Source of the DNA: Mucilaginibacter sp.
GTDB lineage: Bacteria; Bacteroidota; Bacteroidia; Sphingobacteriales; Sphingobacteriaceae
Length of the DNA stretch: 64,000 bases
Assembly (NCBI GenBank): GCA_028288305.1
Contig: JAQBOA010000085.1
Coordinates: 1-64,000, forward strand
Reading direction: 5' to 3'
The first letter of the stretch is position 1. The number at the start of each line of letters is the position of its first letter. The notes beneath the pieces were generated by a model. That model worked only from the letters and a program-made list of their open reading frames with translations, did no database searches and was not told where the DNA came from. This document shows, in pieces, positions 53,081 through 62,155 of the stretch. A program made the position numbers and the translations under genes.

Positions 53081-55806
53081 TAGTATTGATTGTATGTTGA
53101 GTTATTGGTATAATCGCTCCTTTTACTAAGTTTTAAATCCTGTAAAACTGCTGCCTTTACTTTTAAAGTAACATTATATGATTTATAGTACCCAAAGGGA
53201 ACCCATTGAACATTAAGGTCCCAGCAATGCAAATCACGGTAAATTGTAAATTGAGGAACGCCGCTAAGCTTTAATGCCCTTAAATCGTAACTGGTACTAT
53301 ACTGAATTTTCCATTTGGCAGTAAGGTTAAAATCACCACTTAACATAAGGGAATTGGTAGTATTAGTATTAATTACATTATTGTTATAACTAAAATTATA
53401 ATTGAAAGAAAGATTCCAGGGTACATTAAAATCTACATAAGCGCTTGGGTCGCTATTAATAAACGCTAAACGCTGGGCTTGTTGCGGGTTAATATTTCGC
53501 AAATTAGTGCCAGACTGAACAGGCGCGTGGGGACTAAAAGACGTTGAATTTAAACTGCCGCTCATTGAAAAGCTAAATGATGTAAGCATTGGAAATTTAC
53601 CATCCTGGAAGGTATATCTATTAATTTCCCTCGTGGAACGTACTATCTGACCACCAGAAACAGAATCAATTACTTGTACGACATACGGGTTAAATGAACC
53701 AAAAAAACTAAGGTTCACTTTTTGATTAAATATAGCTGAATGTGCTGAAAAAGATATTGGAGAAAGTCTGAGTGAATCTTGTGCGAAATTGTAAAAAGTT
53801 GAAACTGACAGACCTTGTAGTATTGGAATTATTCTTGGCTTACCAGAAGTATCAGTAGTTTTTGGCTTTAATTTCATTTCAAGCGTATTATCAAGATTAA
53901 ACCCTACCCCAGCCTGTTTTCCGGGAGAAGGGAAACCATCCGGAAAAATAGAATAAGTTAGACTGGAGTAAGGATAAGGAACAGTAGCATTACTAACAAT
54001 GGTTTTGTAATATCCATAACCCGGAGTTGAAAAATCAGGGCTGTAACTAAAGCTGAGCGACGGTGTCATCACATGCCTGAGGCCTTCTATATTCCCTTTT
54101 TTAAATAATATGGTGCTATAAAGCTTTGTTGATAGACCGGTACTTAAAGTATACGAATCGGCCCTTTTAAACCCATTGATAGTATCCTTAACCGGTACAT
54201 TATCTCCGAAAGGGTTTCCTCTCACATATTGTTCTCGTATGGTTTTCAAATACCAGTGTTCTGTGTAGTTAACATTTGTACTGAATTGAAAATATTTTAA
54301 TACATTTAAACTTAAGCCAACAGGAATAGTATGTATGAAATGGGTTTGTAAATTTTTAATTAAAGTATTGCCCTGGAATAACTGTGATGAGGGTATATTA
54401 TCAAGTTCATTTGAAGCTTGCAAATTATAACTAATCGTTATTTTTTGATACCATTTTTGTTCTCCAACCCTATCCTTTGAATCAAAAGGACTTAAAGATG
54501 CCATTGAAAAATTAAGCGTAGGTAATTGAAGCGAAATTGTTTTATTGGTGAGATCCTGACTATGTGAGAGGCCCATACTTAAATTAAAAGGCGTCCCGGC
54601 CCAGGTTTTACTGTAGTTAACTGATGAACGTAAATTATTTTGTATCAGGGACTGAGAATTATAATTTACTGAGCCCGGGTTGTTTTGATAATAAGTTTGT
54701 GTGCCTGCATTTACAGAAGCACTAAGAGTGCTGCCGGGGTGTGCATTAGGATCCTGGCTGTGTGACCAGGTAATATTAAAATCCTTGACCGGCGGATCGC
54801 CAGGAAGGTTATAATTATGCGAACCATAGGCTAAAGTTAGGTTACCGCCATATTTATAGCGTTTTAAATAATGAATGGTTTCATTCAACTCGTAAGATCC
54901 TTTCGAATAAACTGTCGCCATACTGGTAAGATCCATATAATCACTTAGGCCTAAATAATATCCAAAATTACGGAGGTAGAAACCCAGCTTTTGATCTTCG
55001 CCGAATGTAGGGATAATTACACCTGATGTCCGTGTGTCAGGCTTAGGAAAAAAGCCGAACGGTATAGCTAAGGGAAGCGGTATTCCTTCTATTTCAAGAT
55101 ATGCAGGACCAGAAATAATCCGGTTTTTTTCGGCAATGCCCTGCGTAATCACTATTCCGAAATGTGTATCAGGATAAGGCAGGTCACATGTGCTAAAAAG
55201 AACATTGCGATAAGCTACCTCAGTTTCATTTAGTTTTTTGGCCTGCCCGCCTGAAAGGTAATTACCCCCCTGCTCAGATGAAGGGTTGTAAAGTTTTCCT
55301 TTTTTTGTTTTATAATTAAAAAGTAAGGAGTCGGATATTAACGGTTTATCCTTACCCTGTTTAGAAATAGGTTTCCCTACATATCGTTTGGTAACAGGAT
55401 CAATACTTCCTTTGGCAAATAATAAATGATTTTTTTGGTCAACCCTTATATAATCGGCATCTAATTCAAAATCATCATATTTTACACGTGCATTACCATA
55501 CAGATAAGTAATTTCATGATTTTTGTCAGTAATCACTGAATCTTCGGCATGCGATATTACTTGTGACTGTAACCCATTAGCGTTTTTTTTCGTAGTATCG
55601 CTTTTAGATACCGCGTTTTTGTTTCTTGAATTCGCTTTAGATTTCTTACCTTTAAGGAGTTTTCGGTCTTTAATAGTATCTAACTTTATAATAGTATCGG
55701 CTTTTGACCTATGTTTATAATTATAGTTACCGTACTTATGTGATGCAGCTATCACATGTACTATCAAAATAATTGCAAGCAGAAAAAAAAGACTTATAGA
55801 TTTCAA
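53080..55806 (-). CDS. lptD: LptD-like LPS-assembly outer-membrane protein
   Basis: 908 residues. Hydrophobic signal segment (SISLFFLLAIILIVHVIAA), a basic linker, an N-terminal LptA-like OstA domain (about 80-200: YLYGNARVKYDDFELDADYI), then a long beta-barrel (DTRTSGVIIPTFGEDQKLGF followed by repeated amphipathic strands). The Bacteroidota type lacks the enterobacterial Cys pairs. It inserts LPS into the outer leaflet. The only start consistent with the signal peptide is TTG at 55806; an in-frame stop lies just upstream and no Met codon occurs early. Confidence 0.85.
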   Translation of the reverse strand: MKSISLFFLLAIILIVHVIAASHKYGNYNYKHRSKADTIIKLDTIKDRKLLKGKKSKANSRNKNAVSKSDTTKKNANGLQSQVISHAEDSVITDKNHEITYLYGNARVKYDDFELDADYIRVDQKNHLLFAKGSIDPVTKRYVGKPISKQGKDKPLISDSLLFNYKTKKGKLYNPSSEQGGNYLSGGQAKKLNETEVAYRNVLFSTCDLPYPDTHFGIVITQGIAEKNRIISGPAYLEIEGIPLPLAIPFGFFPKPDTRTSGVIIPTFGEDQKLGFYLRNFGYYLGLSDYMDLTSMATVYSKGSYELNETIHYLKRYKYGGNLTLAYGSHNYNLPGDPPVKDFNITWSHSQDPNAHPGSTLSASVNAGTQTYYQNNPGSVNYNSQSLIQNNLRSSVNYSKTWAGTPFNLSMGLSHSQDLTNKTISLQLPTLNFSMASLSPFDSKDRVGEQKWYQKITISYNLQASNELDNIPSSQLFQGNTLIKNLQTHFIHTIPVGLSLNVLKYFQFSTNVNYTEHWYLKTIREQYVRGNPFGDNVPVKDTINGFKRADSYTLSTGLSTKLYSTILFKKGNIEGLRHVMTPSLSFSYSPDFSTPGYGYYKTIVSNATVPYPYSSLTYSIFPDGFPSPGKQAGVGFNLDNTLEMKLKPKTTDTSGKPRIIPILQGLSVSTFYNFAQDSLRLSPISFSAHSAIFNQKVNLSFFGSFNPYVVQVIDSVSGGQIVRSTREINRYTFQDGKFPMLTSFSFSMSGSLNSTSFSPHAPVQSGTNLRNINPQQAQRLAFINSDPSAYVDFNVPWNLSFNYNFSYNNNVINTNTTNSLMLSGDFNLTAKWKIQYSTSYDLRALKLSGVPQFTIYRDLHCWDLNVQWVPFGYYKSYNVTLKVKAAVLQDLKLSKRSDYTNNSTYNQY

Positions 55807-55858
55807 AATTAATTATGAATAGTATTTTTGCAAAATATATTAACAGCGTTCAAAAATA

Positions 55859-56761
55859 ATGAAAAATAGGGCATTGAAAAGATTGATTTGTGGTTTATCG
55901 ATATTAATGGCATTGATACCGTTTTTTTCGTTTGCATTACCTTCACCTTTAAAAAAAGATACTGTTACCAGTACTGGTTATAAACTTAAAACAATTATTG
56001 TCGATCCCGGTCACGGTGGCGAGCATTCTGGTGCTGGCCATTTTTCTCCAGGGGCAAGAGGTTCCTATTCCTTAGAGAGGAATGTAACGCTTGCTATTGC
56101 ATTTAAATTGCAAAAGGCGATAGAAAAAGATATGTCGGGAGTAAAGGTAGTTATGACACGTACTACAGAGGATGATGTTGCGTGGCAAAAACGAGCAGAT
56201 ATTGCCAATGAAAACAAAGGAGATCTCTTTATTTCTTTGCATTGTAATTCATTGTCGGACAGACGTATTCGTGAAGTTGTTGGTCACAAACATCATAAAC
56301 CTGTTTATCGTACTGTTGAAGTTCCGGATCGCTCAGGCAAAGGTGTTTTGGTCCTGGTTTATGGTTTTCACCGCACTAAGGAAGAAGAAAAAGCTATTAA
56401 AGAAAACCTGATTGAAGATGATCCTGAAATGAATACCAACCCTGACCCTAATGATCCGGGATCACTGATACTGATGAATGAATATAAGCGTAAATACCGT
56501 AAACAAAGTATACATTTTGCAGAATTGATTAATAATGAATTTGTTCAAACCGATGGAAGACACAGCGAAGGAATAAGGGAACAAGGTTTATTGGTTTTAT
56601 GCCATAGCGCCATGCCAGCTGTCCTAATTGAAACTGGCTATATCAATAACCCTGATGATGAGGCTTATTTGAATTCGGAAGACGGTCAAAATGAAATAGT
56701 GGCATCTATAGTTAGAGCGTTACAGAATTACAAAAACGAAGTAGAATCAGTATCACCGTGA
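55859..56761 (+). CDS. N-acetylmuramoyl-L-alanine amidase (Amidase_3)
   Basis: 300 residues with signal peptide (about 1-26). Amidase_3 zinc sites: IIVDPGHGGEHSGAGH (first His, then Glu), SLERNVTLAIAFKLQ, DLFISLHCNSLSD (His), and LIETGYINNPDDEAYLN (catalytic Glu). About 70 residues between the third and fourth motifs (GHKHHKPVYRTVEVPDRS and a Lys/Glu-rich stretch) form an insertion common in Bacteroidota versions. It cleaves the amide bond of peptidoglycan stem peptides in the periplasm. A TATTTTTG box (55823-55830) may be its promoter -7 element. Confidence 0.9.
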   Translation: MKNRALKRLICGLSILMALIPFFSFALPSPLKKDTVTSTGYKLKTIIVDPGHGGEHSGAGHFSPGARGSYSLERNVTLAIAFKLQKAIEKDMSGVKVVMTRTTEDDVAWQKRADIANENKGDLFISLHCNSLSDRRIREVVGHKHHKPVYRTVEVPDRSGKGVLVLVYGFHRTKEEEKAIKENLIEDDPEMNTNPDPNDPGSLILMNEYKRKYRKQSIHFAELINNEFVQTDGRHSEGIREQGLLVLCHSAMPAVLIETGYINNPDDEAYLNSEDGQNEIVASIVRALQNYKNEVESVSP

Positions 56762-56764
56762 AGA

Positions 56765-56877
56765 AGATATGAGATTAAGATGTGAAACATGAAGGTAAAA
56801 TTAGTTTGTAATTGCTTACCTTTCCGATTTTTACAACTCAAAATTTCGAATCTCATATCTATTATCTATTATCATCT
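56765..56877. repeat. Hairpin of reiterated AGATATGAGATT words
   Basis: AGATATGAGATTAAGA (56765-56780) pairs with TCGAATCTCATATCT (56846-56860); the right side goes on with ATTATCTATTATCATCT. It lies between the amidase and MCE genes, and ends right at the MCE ATG. Confidence 0.7.
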
Positions 56878-57822
56878 ATGAAAATTTCAAACGAAACTAA
56901 AATAGGCGCATTAACTGCGATTGCAATTACTATACTTATTTTAGGATATAGCTTTTTAAAGGGAAATGATATTTTTTCGAGCTCTAATAGATTCTATGCT
57001 GTTTATAAAAGCGTTGATGGCCTATCGGTATCAAAACCTGTGTTGGTAAACGGGTTTCCCATTGGGCGGATTTCTAATATGAAGCTTTTACCTGATGGAC
57101 GTACAATTGTAGAGCTTAAAGTTGAACAAGAATATAAAGTACCATCAAATACGCTGGCTAAATTGGTAAGCACTGATCTTTTAGGCAGTAAAGCTATTGT
57201 TTTTGAGTACGGCAACAGCAATACCTTTGCAGAGGATAAGGATACCTTACGTGCAAACATACAGGGTAGCTTAGCTCAAAGTTTACAGCCGATTCAAATG
57301 AAAGCCGAAAATCTTATTACTAAATTAGATTCGTCGCTGGCATCTATAAATAGAATATTAAATCCTGAGTTTCAAAGAAACGTTGACCGGAGCTTTTTAA
57401 GTATAGCCAACTCATTGCAAACGCTCGAAGGAGCAACTAAAAAAATTGATGCGCTTATTGGCAGTCAAACAACACATATTAATTCTATCTTATCAAATAC
57501 AGATGCCGTTTCGGTAAATTTAAAAACCAGCACTGAACATTTAACCGGCATTACTACTAATTTTGATAAAATCAGTAACGACGTTGCCAATTCAAACCTT
57601 AAACAAACACTTGAAAATGCTAATAAAGCCGTGACAGATTTGCAGGTAGCTATTAGTAAAATAAATAGTGATAAGGGCAGTATTGGATTGCTAATTAATG
57701 ATGATAAGCTTTATAAAAATCTGAATAACGCGTCTAAAAACCTCGACAATTTATTTATTGATATTAAAGCGCACCCAAAAAATTATGTAAGTTTCTCGGT
57801 TTTTGGTGGAAAGAAGAAATAG
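56878..57822 (+). CDS. MCE/MlaD-family lipid-transport protein
   Basis: 314 residues from ATG at 56878; the frame stays open for 22 codons upstream, but those lie in the intergenic hairpin. One N-terminal helix (IGALTAIAITILILGYSFLKG) anchors it in the inner membrane. An MCE domain follows (about 38-115): FYAVYKSVDGLSVSKPVLVN and GFPIGRISNMKLL. The C-terminal 190 residues are helical, probably a coiled-coil tunnel. It should bind phospholipid between the two membranes as the MlaD part of an ABC system. The partner permease and ATPase are not in the window. Confidence 0.88.
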   Translation: MKISNETKIGALTAIAITILILGYSFLKGNDIFSSSNRFYAVYKSVDGLSVSKPVLVNGFPIGRISNMKLLPDGRTIVELKVEQEYKVPSNTLAKLVSTDLLGSKAIVFEYGNSNTFAEDKDTLRANIQGSLAQSLQPIQMKAENLITKLDSSLASINRILNPEFQRNVDRSFLSIANSLQTLEGATKKIDALIGSQTTHINSILSNTDAVSVNLKTSTEHLTGITTNFDKISNDVANSNLKQTLENANKAVTDLQVAISKINSDKGSIGLLINDDKLYKNLNNASKNLDNLFIDIKAHPKNYVSFSVFGGKKK

Positions 57823-57824
57823 AT

Positions 57825-57902
57825 TTGGTGATTAGAGATAGGAGATCAGAGGTTTGAAAGACAGCTTCACCTAATCTCTAAACTCCAGCCTCTAATCTCC
57901 AA
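57825..57902. repeat. Hairpin of reiterated GATTAGAGAT words overlapping the rnz end
   Basis: Left arm 57825-57854 (TTGGTGATTAGAGATAGGAG) pairs with right arm 57869-57902 (CTAATCTCTAAACTCCAG and CTCTAATCTCCAA). The right arm includes the rnz stop codon and encodes its last residues (Val-Gly-Asp). It lies between convergent genes. Confidence 0.75.
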
Positions 57903-58809
57903 CAATAAAGGTTCTGCCTTCAATAGCTAATTCCGTTTCCGGAAAAATGCTTCTGGCTTCGTCAAGGAGTTCTGTTAAAGATTTATATCTCGCTGAAAAG
58001 TGACCGATCAATAGTTTTTTTGCATTTGTTTTTAATGCAACTTCTGCTGCCTGTAACGCGGTAGTATGACGGGTTTCAGTGGCGCGCTCCAGCATATTAT
58101 TTAAAAATGTTGCCTCATGGTATAACATTGTTGAATTACTGATCTGATTGAAATACTTTTCATTGTATTGTGTATCAGAACAATATGCATATGATTTAGG
58201 TTCTTCAGAATCTAAAGAAAGCATCTCATTTTTATATATTGTACCATCCGGAGAAAAATAATCCTGCCCTTTTTTTATTGCTGAATAATATTCGATAGGA
58301 ATATTTAACTCTGCAAGTTTTTCTTTAAGCAACTTTCTCATCCTTTTCTTTTCCCTGATTAAAAAGCCGGTACAGGCAATTCCGTGGTCAAGAGGTATGG
58401 TTTCAACGATAATATCAGCGTTTTCAAAAACTACTTCTGCAGCGAGTGGGTTTGTAAATTTGTATTCCAGGGGATATTCCAATATTGTTTCGGAATAATT
58501 TAATTGCAAATCAATGATTTCCTTTAGCGGGGCCGGGCCAAAGATATTTAAACTTTTTTTTCGCCCGTTAAGATGTAACGACGAAAGAAGGCCTACCAGG
58601 CCAAGGTAATGGTCCCCGTGAAGGTGGCTAATAAAAATATTGTCTATACGACTGGCCTTAATATCAAAACGTAATAATTGTTGTTGTGTGCCTTCGCCGC
58701 AATCGATTAAATACAGGCGTTCATTAATATTAAGAACTTGTGATGATGGGTTTCGGTTATAAATAGGGGTTGCAGAACTGCTTCCAAGTATTGTTACTTC
58801 AAATTTCAT
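57892..58809 (-). CDS. rnz: Ribonuclease Z
   Basis: 305 residues, beta-lactamase fold. It trims the 3' trailer of tRNA precursors. Zinc motif ISHLHGDHYLGLVGLL (HxHxDH), further His in PLDHGIACTGFLI and LLIGHFSARY, and the early GSSSATPIYNRNPSS typical of the bacterial enzyme. It is followed by nothing on this strand; 22 bases after the STAS gene. Confidence 0.95.
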   Translation of the reverse strand: MKFEVTILGSSSATPIYNRNPSSQVLNINERLYLIDCGEGTQQQLLRFDIKASRIDNIFISHLHGDHYLGLVGLLSSLHLNGRKKSLNIFGPAPLKEIIDLQLNYSETILEYPLEYKFTNPLAAEVVFENADIIVETIPLDHGIACTGFLIREKKRMRKLLKEKLAELNIPIEYYSAIKKGQDYFSPDGTIYKNEMLSLDSEEPKSYAYCSDTQYNEKYFNQISNSTMLYHEATFLNNMLERATETRHTTALQAAEVALKTNAKKLLIGHFSARYKSLTELLDEARSIFPETELAIEGRTFIVGD

Positions 58810-58831
58810 ACTTGGTAAACAATAGGGTTGC

Positions 58832-59209
58832 TTATTTTGCTTCTTTCTTCAACTCTTTTTCTACCTCTTCCATAAAAACAAGGTCAATAGCTTCCTCTGG
58901 TGTAGGAACAATTGAAAGCACATTATCAAGCTGCGAAATAGTTATTAAACGTGCAACAGCCTCATTTAAGCCAGTAAGGATAAAGGTACCTGCTGCATTT
59001 TTGCATAAACGGTGACCCACCAATAAACTGCTTAATCCTGAAGAATCGGCAAATTTTACTTGTGAAAGATCAAAAATGATATTTCTTTGGCCTTCAGTGT
59101 TGATCAGGATCAATTCTGATTTAAGTTGAGGCGTAATTAATGAATTTAACTTTGATTCATTGAGCTTCAACAAAATATATTTTTCGTGTTTATCAACAGT
59201 AAATTTCAT
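58832..59209 (-). CDS. STAS-domain protein (anti-sigma factor antagonist-like)
   Basis: 125 residues. A SpoIIAA-like STAS domain: IIFDLSQVKFADSSGLSSLL carries the Asp-Ser-Ser-Gly motif with the phosphorylatable Ser near residue 56, followed by LVGHRLCKNAAG. The last 20 residues are acidic, Glu/Lys-rich. No SpoIIAB-like kinase or sigma factor is adjacent, so partners are unknown. It may control localisation or stress signalling in Bacteroidota. Confidence 0.85.
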   Translation of the reverse strand: MKFTVDKHEKYILLKLNESKLNSLITPQLKSELILINTEGQRNIIFDLSQVKFADSSGLSSLLVGHRLCKNAAGTFILTGLNEAVARLITISQLDNVLSIVPTPEEAIDLVFMEEVEKELKKEAK

Positions 59210-59261
59210 TTTGTACTAATTAAAAAGCTAAGATATAATTATTTTGCGTAAGAATAAAAAA

Positions 59262-60206
59262 TTACAATACAGTAAGTGCATTATTTATGGCCAGTTCAAC
59301 TCTTTTTATAACATCTTGGTTATCCGGCTTTATAAAATCTTCGCCGGTAATTTGTTCATAAAGCTCAATATAACGCTCAGAAATGGATTTTACAATTTCT
59401 TCTGTCATTATTGGAACCTTTTGACCCTCCTTTCCCTGGAAACCATTTTCAATCAACCATTTCCTCACGAATTCTTTTGACAGTTGCTTTTGAGGCTCTC
59501 CATTTTTTTGACGCTCCTCATAGCCCTCGTTATAAAAATACCTTGACGAGTCCGGAGTGTGTATCTCATCTATCAAATAAATTTTCCCGTCTGCTTTTCC
59601 AAACTCATATTTTGTATCCACTAATATTAGTCCTTGTTTAGCAGCAATTTCTGTTCCACGTTTAAATAGCGCTTTTGTATAATTTTCAAGCTGCTCATAA
59701 TCGGCTTTTGAAACGATATTCCTTTCCAGTATCTGTTCTTTTGAAATATCCTCATCATGCCCTATTGACGCCTTGGTTGTAGGTGTAATGATAGGCTCAG
59801 GAAGTTTATCATTTTCTTTTAACCCATCAGGTATATTTACGCCACAAACCTGCCTTTTTCCTGTACTGTATTCCCTCCAGCCATGTCCGGCAAGATATCC
59901 GCGGATCACCATCTCTACTTTAAAAGGATCGCAAATACGGCCAATAGTAACGCTAGGATCAGGAATATTAATTACCCAATTAGGTAAAATATCAGCTGTA
60001 GCTTTTAAAAATTTAGCAGCAATTTGGTTTAACACCTGTCCTTTATAAGGTATAGCTTCTGGCAATACCACATCAAAAGCTGATATCCTGTCGGTAACTA
60101 CCATAACCAGGTATTTATTATTTATAGTATAAACATCCCGAACCTTACCTTTATAAAAACCCGTTTGGCCCGGAAAATTAAAATGTGTCTCTTTTAGTGC
60201 ATTCAT
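59262..60206 (-). CDS. purC: Phosphoribosylaminoimidazole-succinocarboxamide synthase
   Basis: 314 residues. PurC of the longer, eukaryote-like type: FYKGKVRDVYTINNKYLVMV, VVTDRISAFDVVLPEAIPYK, EMVIRGYLAGHGWREYSTGK, LILVDTKYEFGKADGKIYLI and DEIHTPDSSRYFYNEGYEER. It joins aspartate to CAIR in purine synthesis. Minus-strand group with phoH, STAS and rnz, but a hairpin separates it from phoH. Confidence 0.95.
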   Translation of the reverse strand: MNALKETHFNFPGQTGFYKGKVRDVYTINNKYLVMVVTDRISAFDVVLPEAIPYKGQVLNQIAAKFLKATADILPNWVINIPDPSVTIGRICDPFKVEMVIRGYLAGHGWREYSTGKRQVCGVNIPDGLKENDKLPEPIITPTTKASIGHDEDISKEQILERNIVSKADYEQLENYTKALFKRGTEIAAKQGLILVDTKYEFGKADGKIYLIDEIHTPDSSRYFYNEGYEERQKNGEPQKQLSKEFVRKWLIENGFQGKEGQKVPIMTEEIVKSISERYIELYEQITGEDFIKPDNQDVIKRVELAINNALTVL

Positions 60207-60218
60207 TATTTTAGATCT

Positions 60219-60305
60219 GGTATCAAGTAGCTAGTATCAAGTATCAAGATATTTTTTTGACAAATTTATTGACTTTTAAAATACTTGATACCTGCTACTT
60301 GATAC
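60219..60305. repeat. Hairpin of reiterated TATCAAGTAGC words
   Basis: Left arm 60219-60250 (GTATCAAGTAGCTAGTATCA and a further AGTATCAAG) and right arm 60279-60305 (ATACTTGATACCTGCTACTT) match at about 24 of 27 positions. A T-run (ATATTTTTTTG) follows the left arm. It lies between purC and phoH, both on the minus strand. Confidence 0.8.
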
Positions 60306-60313
60306 AATGTACT

Positions 60314-61273
60314 TTACTGTATATCCCCGTAAGCTTCCAATATCTTTCTTACAAGTTTGTGCCTTACAACGTCTTCTCCGTTAAGATAGACAATCTCAAT
60401 TCCTTTAATATCTGTTAGTATGCGTAACGCGGTGTGAAGTCCGGATTGTTGTTTTTTGGGAAGGTCTATTTGTGTAACATCGCCTGTAACAATAAATTTA
60501 GCTGATGGGCCCATCCTGGTCAGGAACATTTTTAGCTGCATATCAGTGGCGTTTTGTGCTTCATCTAATATTACAAAACAGTTATCCAGTGTTCGTCCGC
60601 GCATAAAAGCCAGCGGTGCTATTTCTATTGTGCGGTTCTCGAGATAAAACTTTAGCTTTTCCGCCGGGATCATATCATCCAGTGCATCATATAAGGGACG
60701 CAGGTATGGATCAATTTTTTCTTTAAGGTCACCGGGTAAAAATCCCAGGTTCTCCCCTGCTTCAACTGCTGGCCTTGTTAAAATTATACGTTTTATTTCT
60801 TTATTTTTCAATGCTCTTACTGCCAGGGCAACTGCGGTATAGGTTTTGCCTGTACCTGCGGGCCCGATTGCAAAAAGTATATCACTTTTATTAATACAAT
60901 CAACCATACGGCGTTGATTAGCAGTACGGGCCTTTACCATAACCCCGTTAGGTCCAAAAACAATAACTTCGCCACTTGCAAACTTATCAACAGCCTGGTC
61001 AGCAACCGGCTTATCTGATGATTTCGATCCCAGTATCCGCTCCAGATCTGTTATATTAAGGTTTTCATACTTTTCGACATGCTGGAGGAGGTGCGAAAAT
61101 TTTTCCTGAAAAACACTTAGTTCGTGTTCATCACCCAATATCTTAACTTCATTGCCGCGGGCTACAATTTTAAGTTTAGGATATTGCTTTTTAATGATCT
61201 CAAAATGATCATTATTTGGGCACCACAATACCGCGGGATTGATTTGTTCAATTGACAATTTAAGTTCGTTCAA
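60314..61273 (-). CDS. phoH: PhoH-family ATPase
   Basis: 319 residues. N-terminal KH-like domain (NEVKILGDEHELSVF), then the PhoH P-loop: FAIGPAGTGKTYTAVALAVR (Walker A 137-144), RPAVEAGENLGFLPGDLKEK, FVILDEAQNATDMQLKMFL (Walker B) and VTGDVTQIDLP. These proteins are RNA-linked helicase/ATPases. The start must be TTG at 61273: an in-frame stop is upstream, and the next Met (residue 113) is inside the conserved part. Confidence 0.93.
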   Translation of the reverse strand: MNELKLSIEQINPAVLWCPNNDHFEIIKKQYPKLKIVARGNEVKILGDEHELSVFQEKFSHLLQHVEKYENLNITDLERILGSKSSDKPVADQAVDKFASGEVIVFGPNGVMVKARTANQRRMVDCINKSDILFAIGPAGTGKTYTAVALAVRALKNKEIKRIILTRPAVEAGENLGFLPGDLKEKIDPYLRPLYDALDDMIPAEKLKFYLENRTIEIAPLAFMRGRTLDNCFVILDEAQNATDMQLKMFLTRMGPSAKFIVTGDVTQIDLPKKQQSGLHTALRILTDIKGIEIVYLNGEDVVRHKLVRKILEAYGDIQ

Positions 61274-61372
61274 TACAAATTGATTTTTGGTTGCAGATTT
61301 TTATGAATTAAAATTGAATATTTGTAGCACTTAATGCTTCCACAAGATTACTGATAAATATTTGAAAAATTA

Positions 61373-62155
61373 ATGGCAATAATAACTTTAACTACTGATT
61401 TGGGCGACAAAGATATTTACCAGGCCGCTCTTAAAGGCAGTATCTTAAAATTATTACCTTCAGTAAATATTGTTGACATTACTAACAGCGTGGCTGCCTA
61501 TAATATACAGCAGGCTGCATTTATATTAAAAAATAGCTTTTATTATTTTCCGGACGCTACTGTTCATTTAATTGGCATTGACACTGTTTACAATACTGAT
61601 ACCCGCTACCTTGCTATCAAATACAAAAACCATTTTTTTGTTGGGGCAGATAACGGAATTTTTTCACTGATGTTTGATGCTGACCCCGATGAAATAGTGG
61701 AGTTAAACATTATGCAGGATTTTAAATTTTTACATTTCCCGCTTGCGGATATTTTTGTTAAAGCTGCGTGCCACCTTGCGCAAGGTGGAGCGCTTAGTAA
61801 AATTGGTCTTCCTGTAAGCGGCATTGAGAAAAAAATGAATTTACAACCTGTAGTAGAAAAAAACCTGATAAAAGGCTCGGTTATTTACATTGACTCTTTT
61901 CAGAATGTGATCACTAATATAACCAAGGATTTTTTTAATACGGTACAGCAAGGCAGGCGATTTTTGTTGTCCTTTAAACGGAATGAAACAATTAATCATT
62001 TGAGCTGGCATTATAATGAAGTACCTGAAGGAGAAAAATTGTGCATGTTTGGTATAAGCGACCATTTGGAAATTGCTATTAATAAAGGTAACGCAAGCGG
62101 GTTATTAGGTTTGAATATTGGGGATAGTGTTGTAATTAATTTTATAGAGCCATGA
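61373..62155 (+). CDS. S-adenosylmethionine hydroxide adenosyltransferase (DUF62)
   Basis: 260 residues. Family marks: IITLTTDLGDKDIYQAALKG, TVHLIGIDTVYNTD, FFVGADNGIFSLMFDADP, and the C-terminal domain YIDSFQNVITNITKDFF. These enzymes split SAM to adenosine and methionine using water, related to chlorinases and fluorinases but without their halide site as far as can be seen. The stop overlaps the next ATG as ATGA, so the two are coupled. With the SAM riboswitch elsewhere in the window it may help set SAM level. Confidence 0.88.
   Translation: MAIITLTTDLGDKDIYQAALKGSILKLLPSVNIVDITNSVAAYNIQQAAFILKNSFYYFPDATVHLIGIDTVYNTDTRYLAIKYKNHFFVGADNGIFSLMFDADPDEIVELNIMQDFKFLHFPLADIFVKAACHLAQGGALSKIGLPVSGIEKKMNLQPVVEKNLIKGSVIYIDSFQNVITNITKDFFNTVQQGRRFLLSFKRNETINHLSWHYNEVPEGEKLCMFGISDHLEIAINKGNASGLLGLNIGDSVVINFIEP

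Noticed and set aside
61373..62155. SAM-dependent chlorinase or fluorinase
   Set aside because: The protein looks like the common DUF62 SAM hydrolase, and no halogenated-metabolite gene cluster is near.
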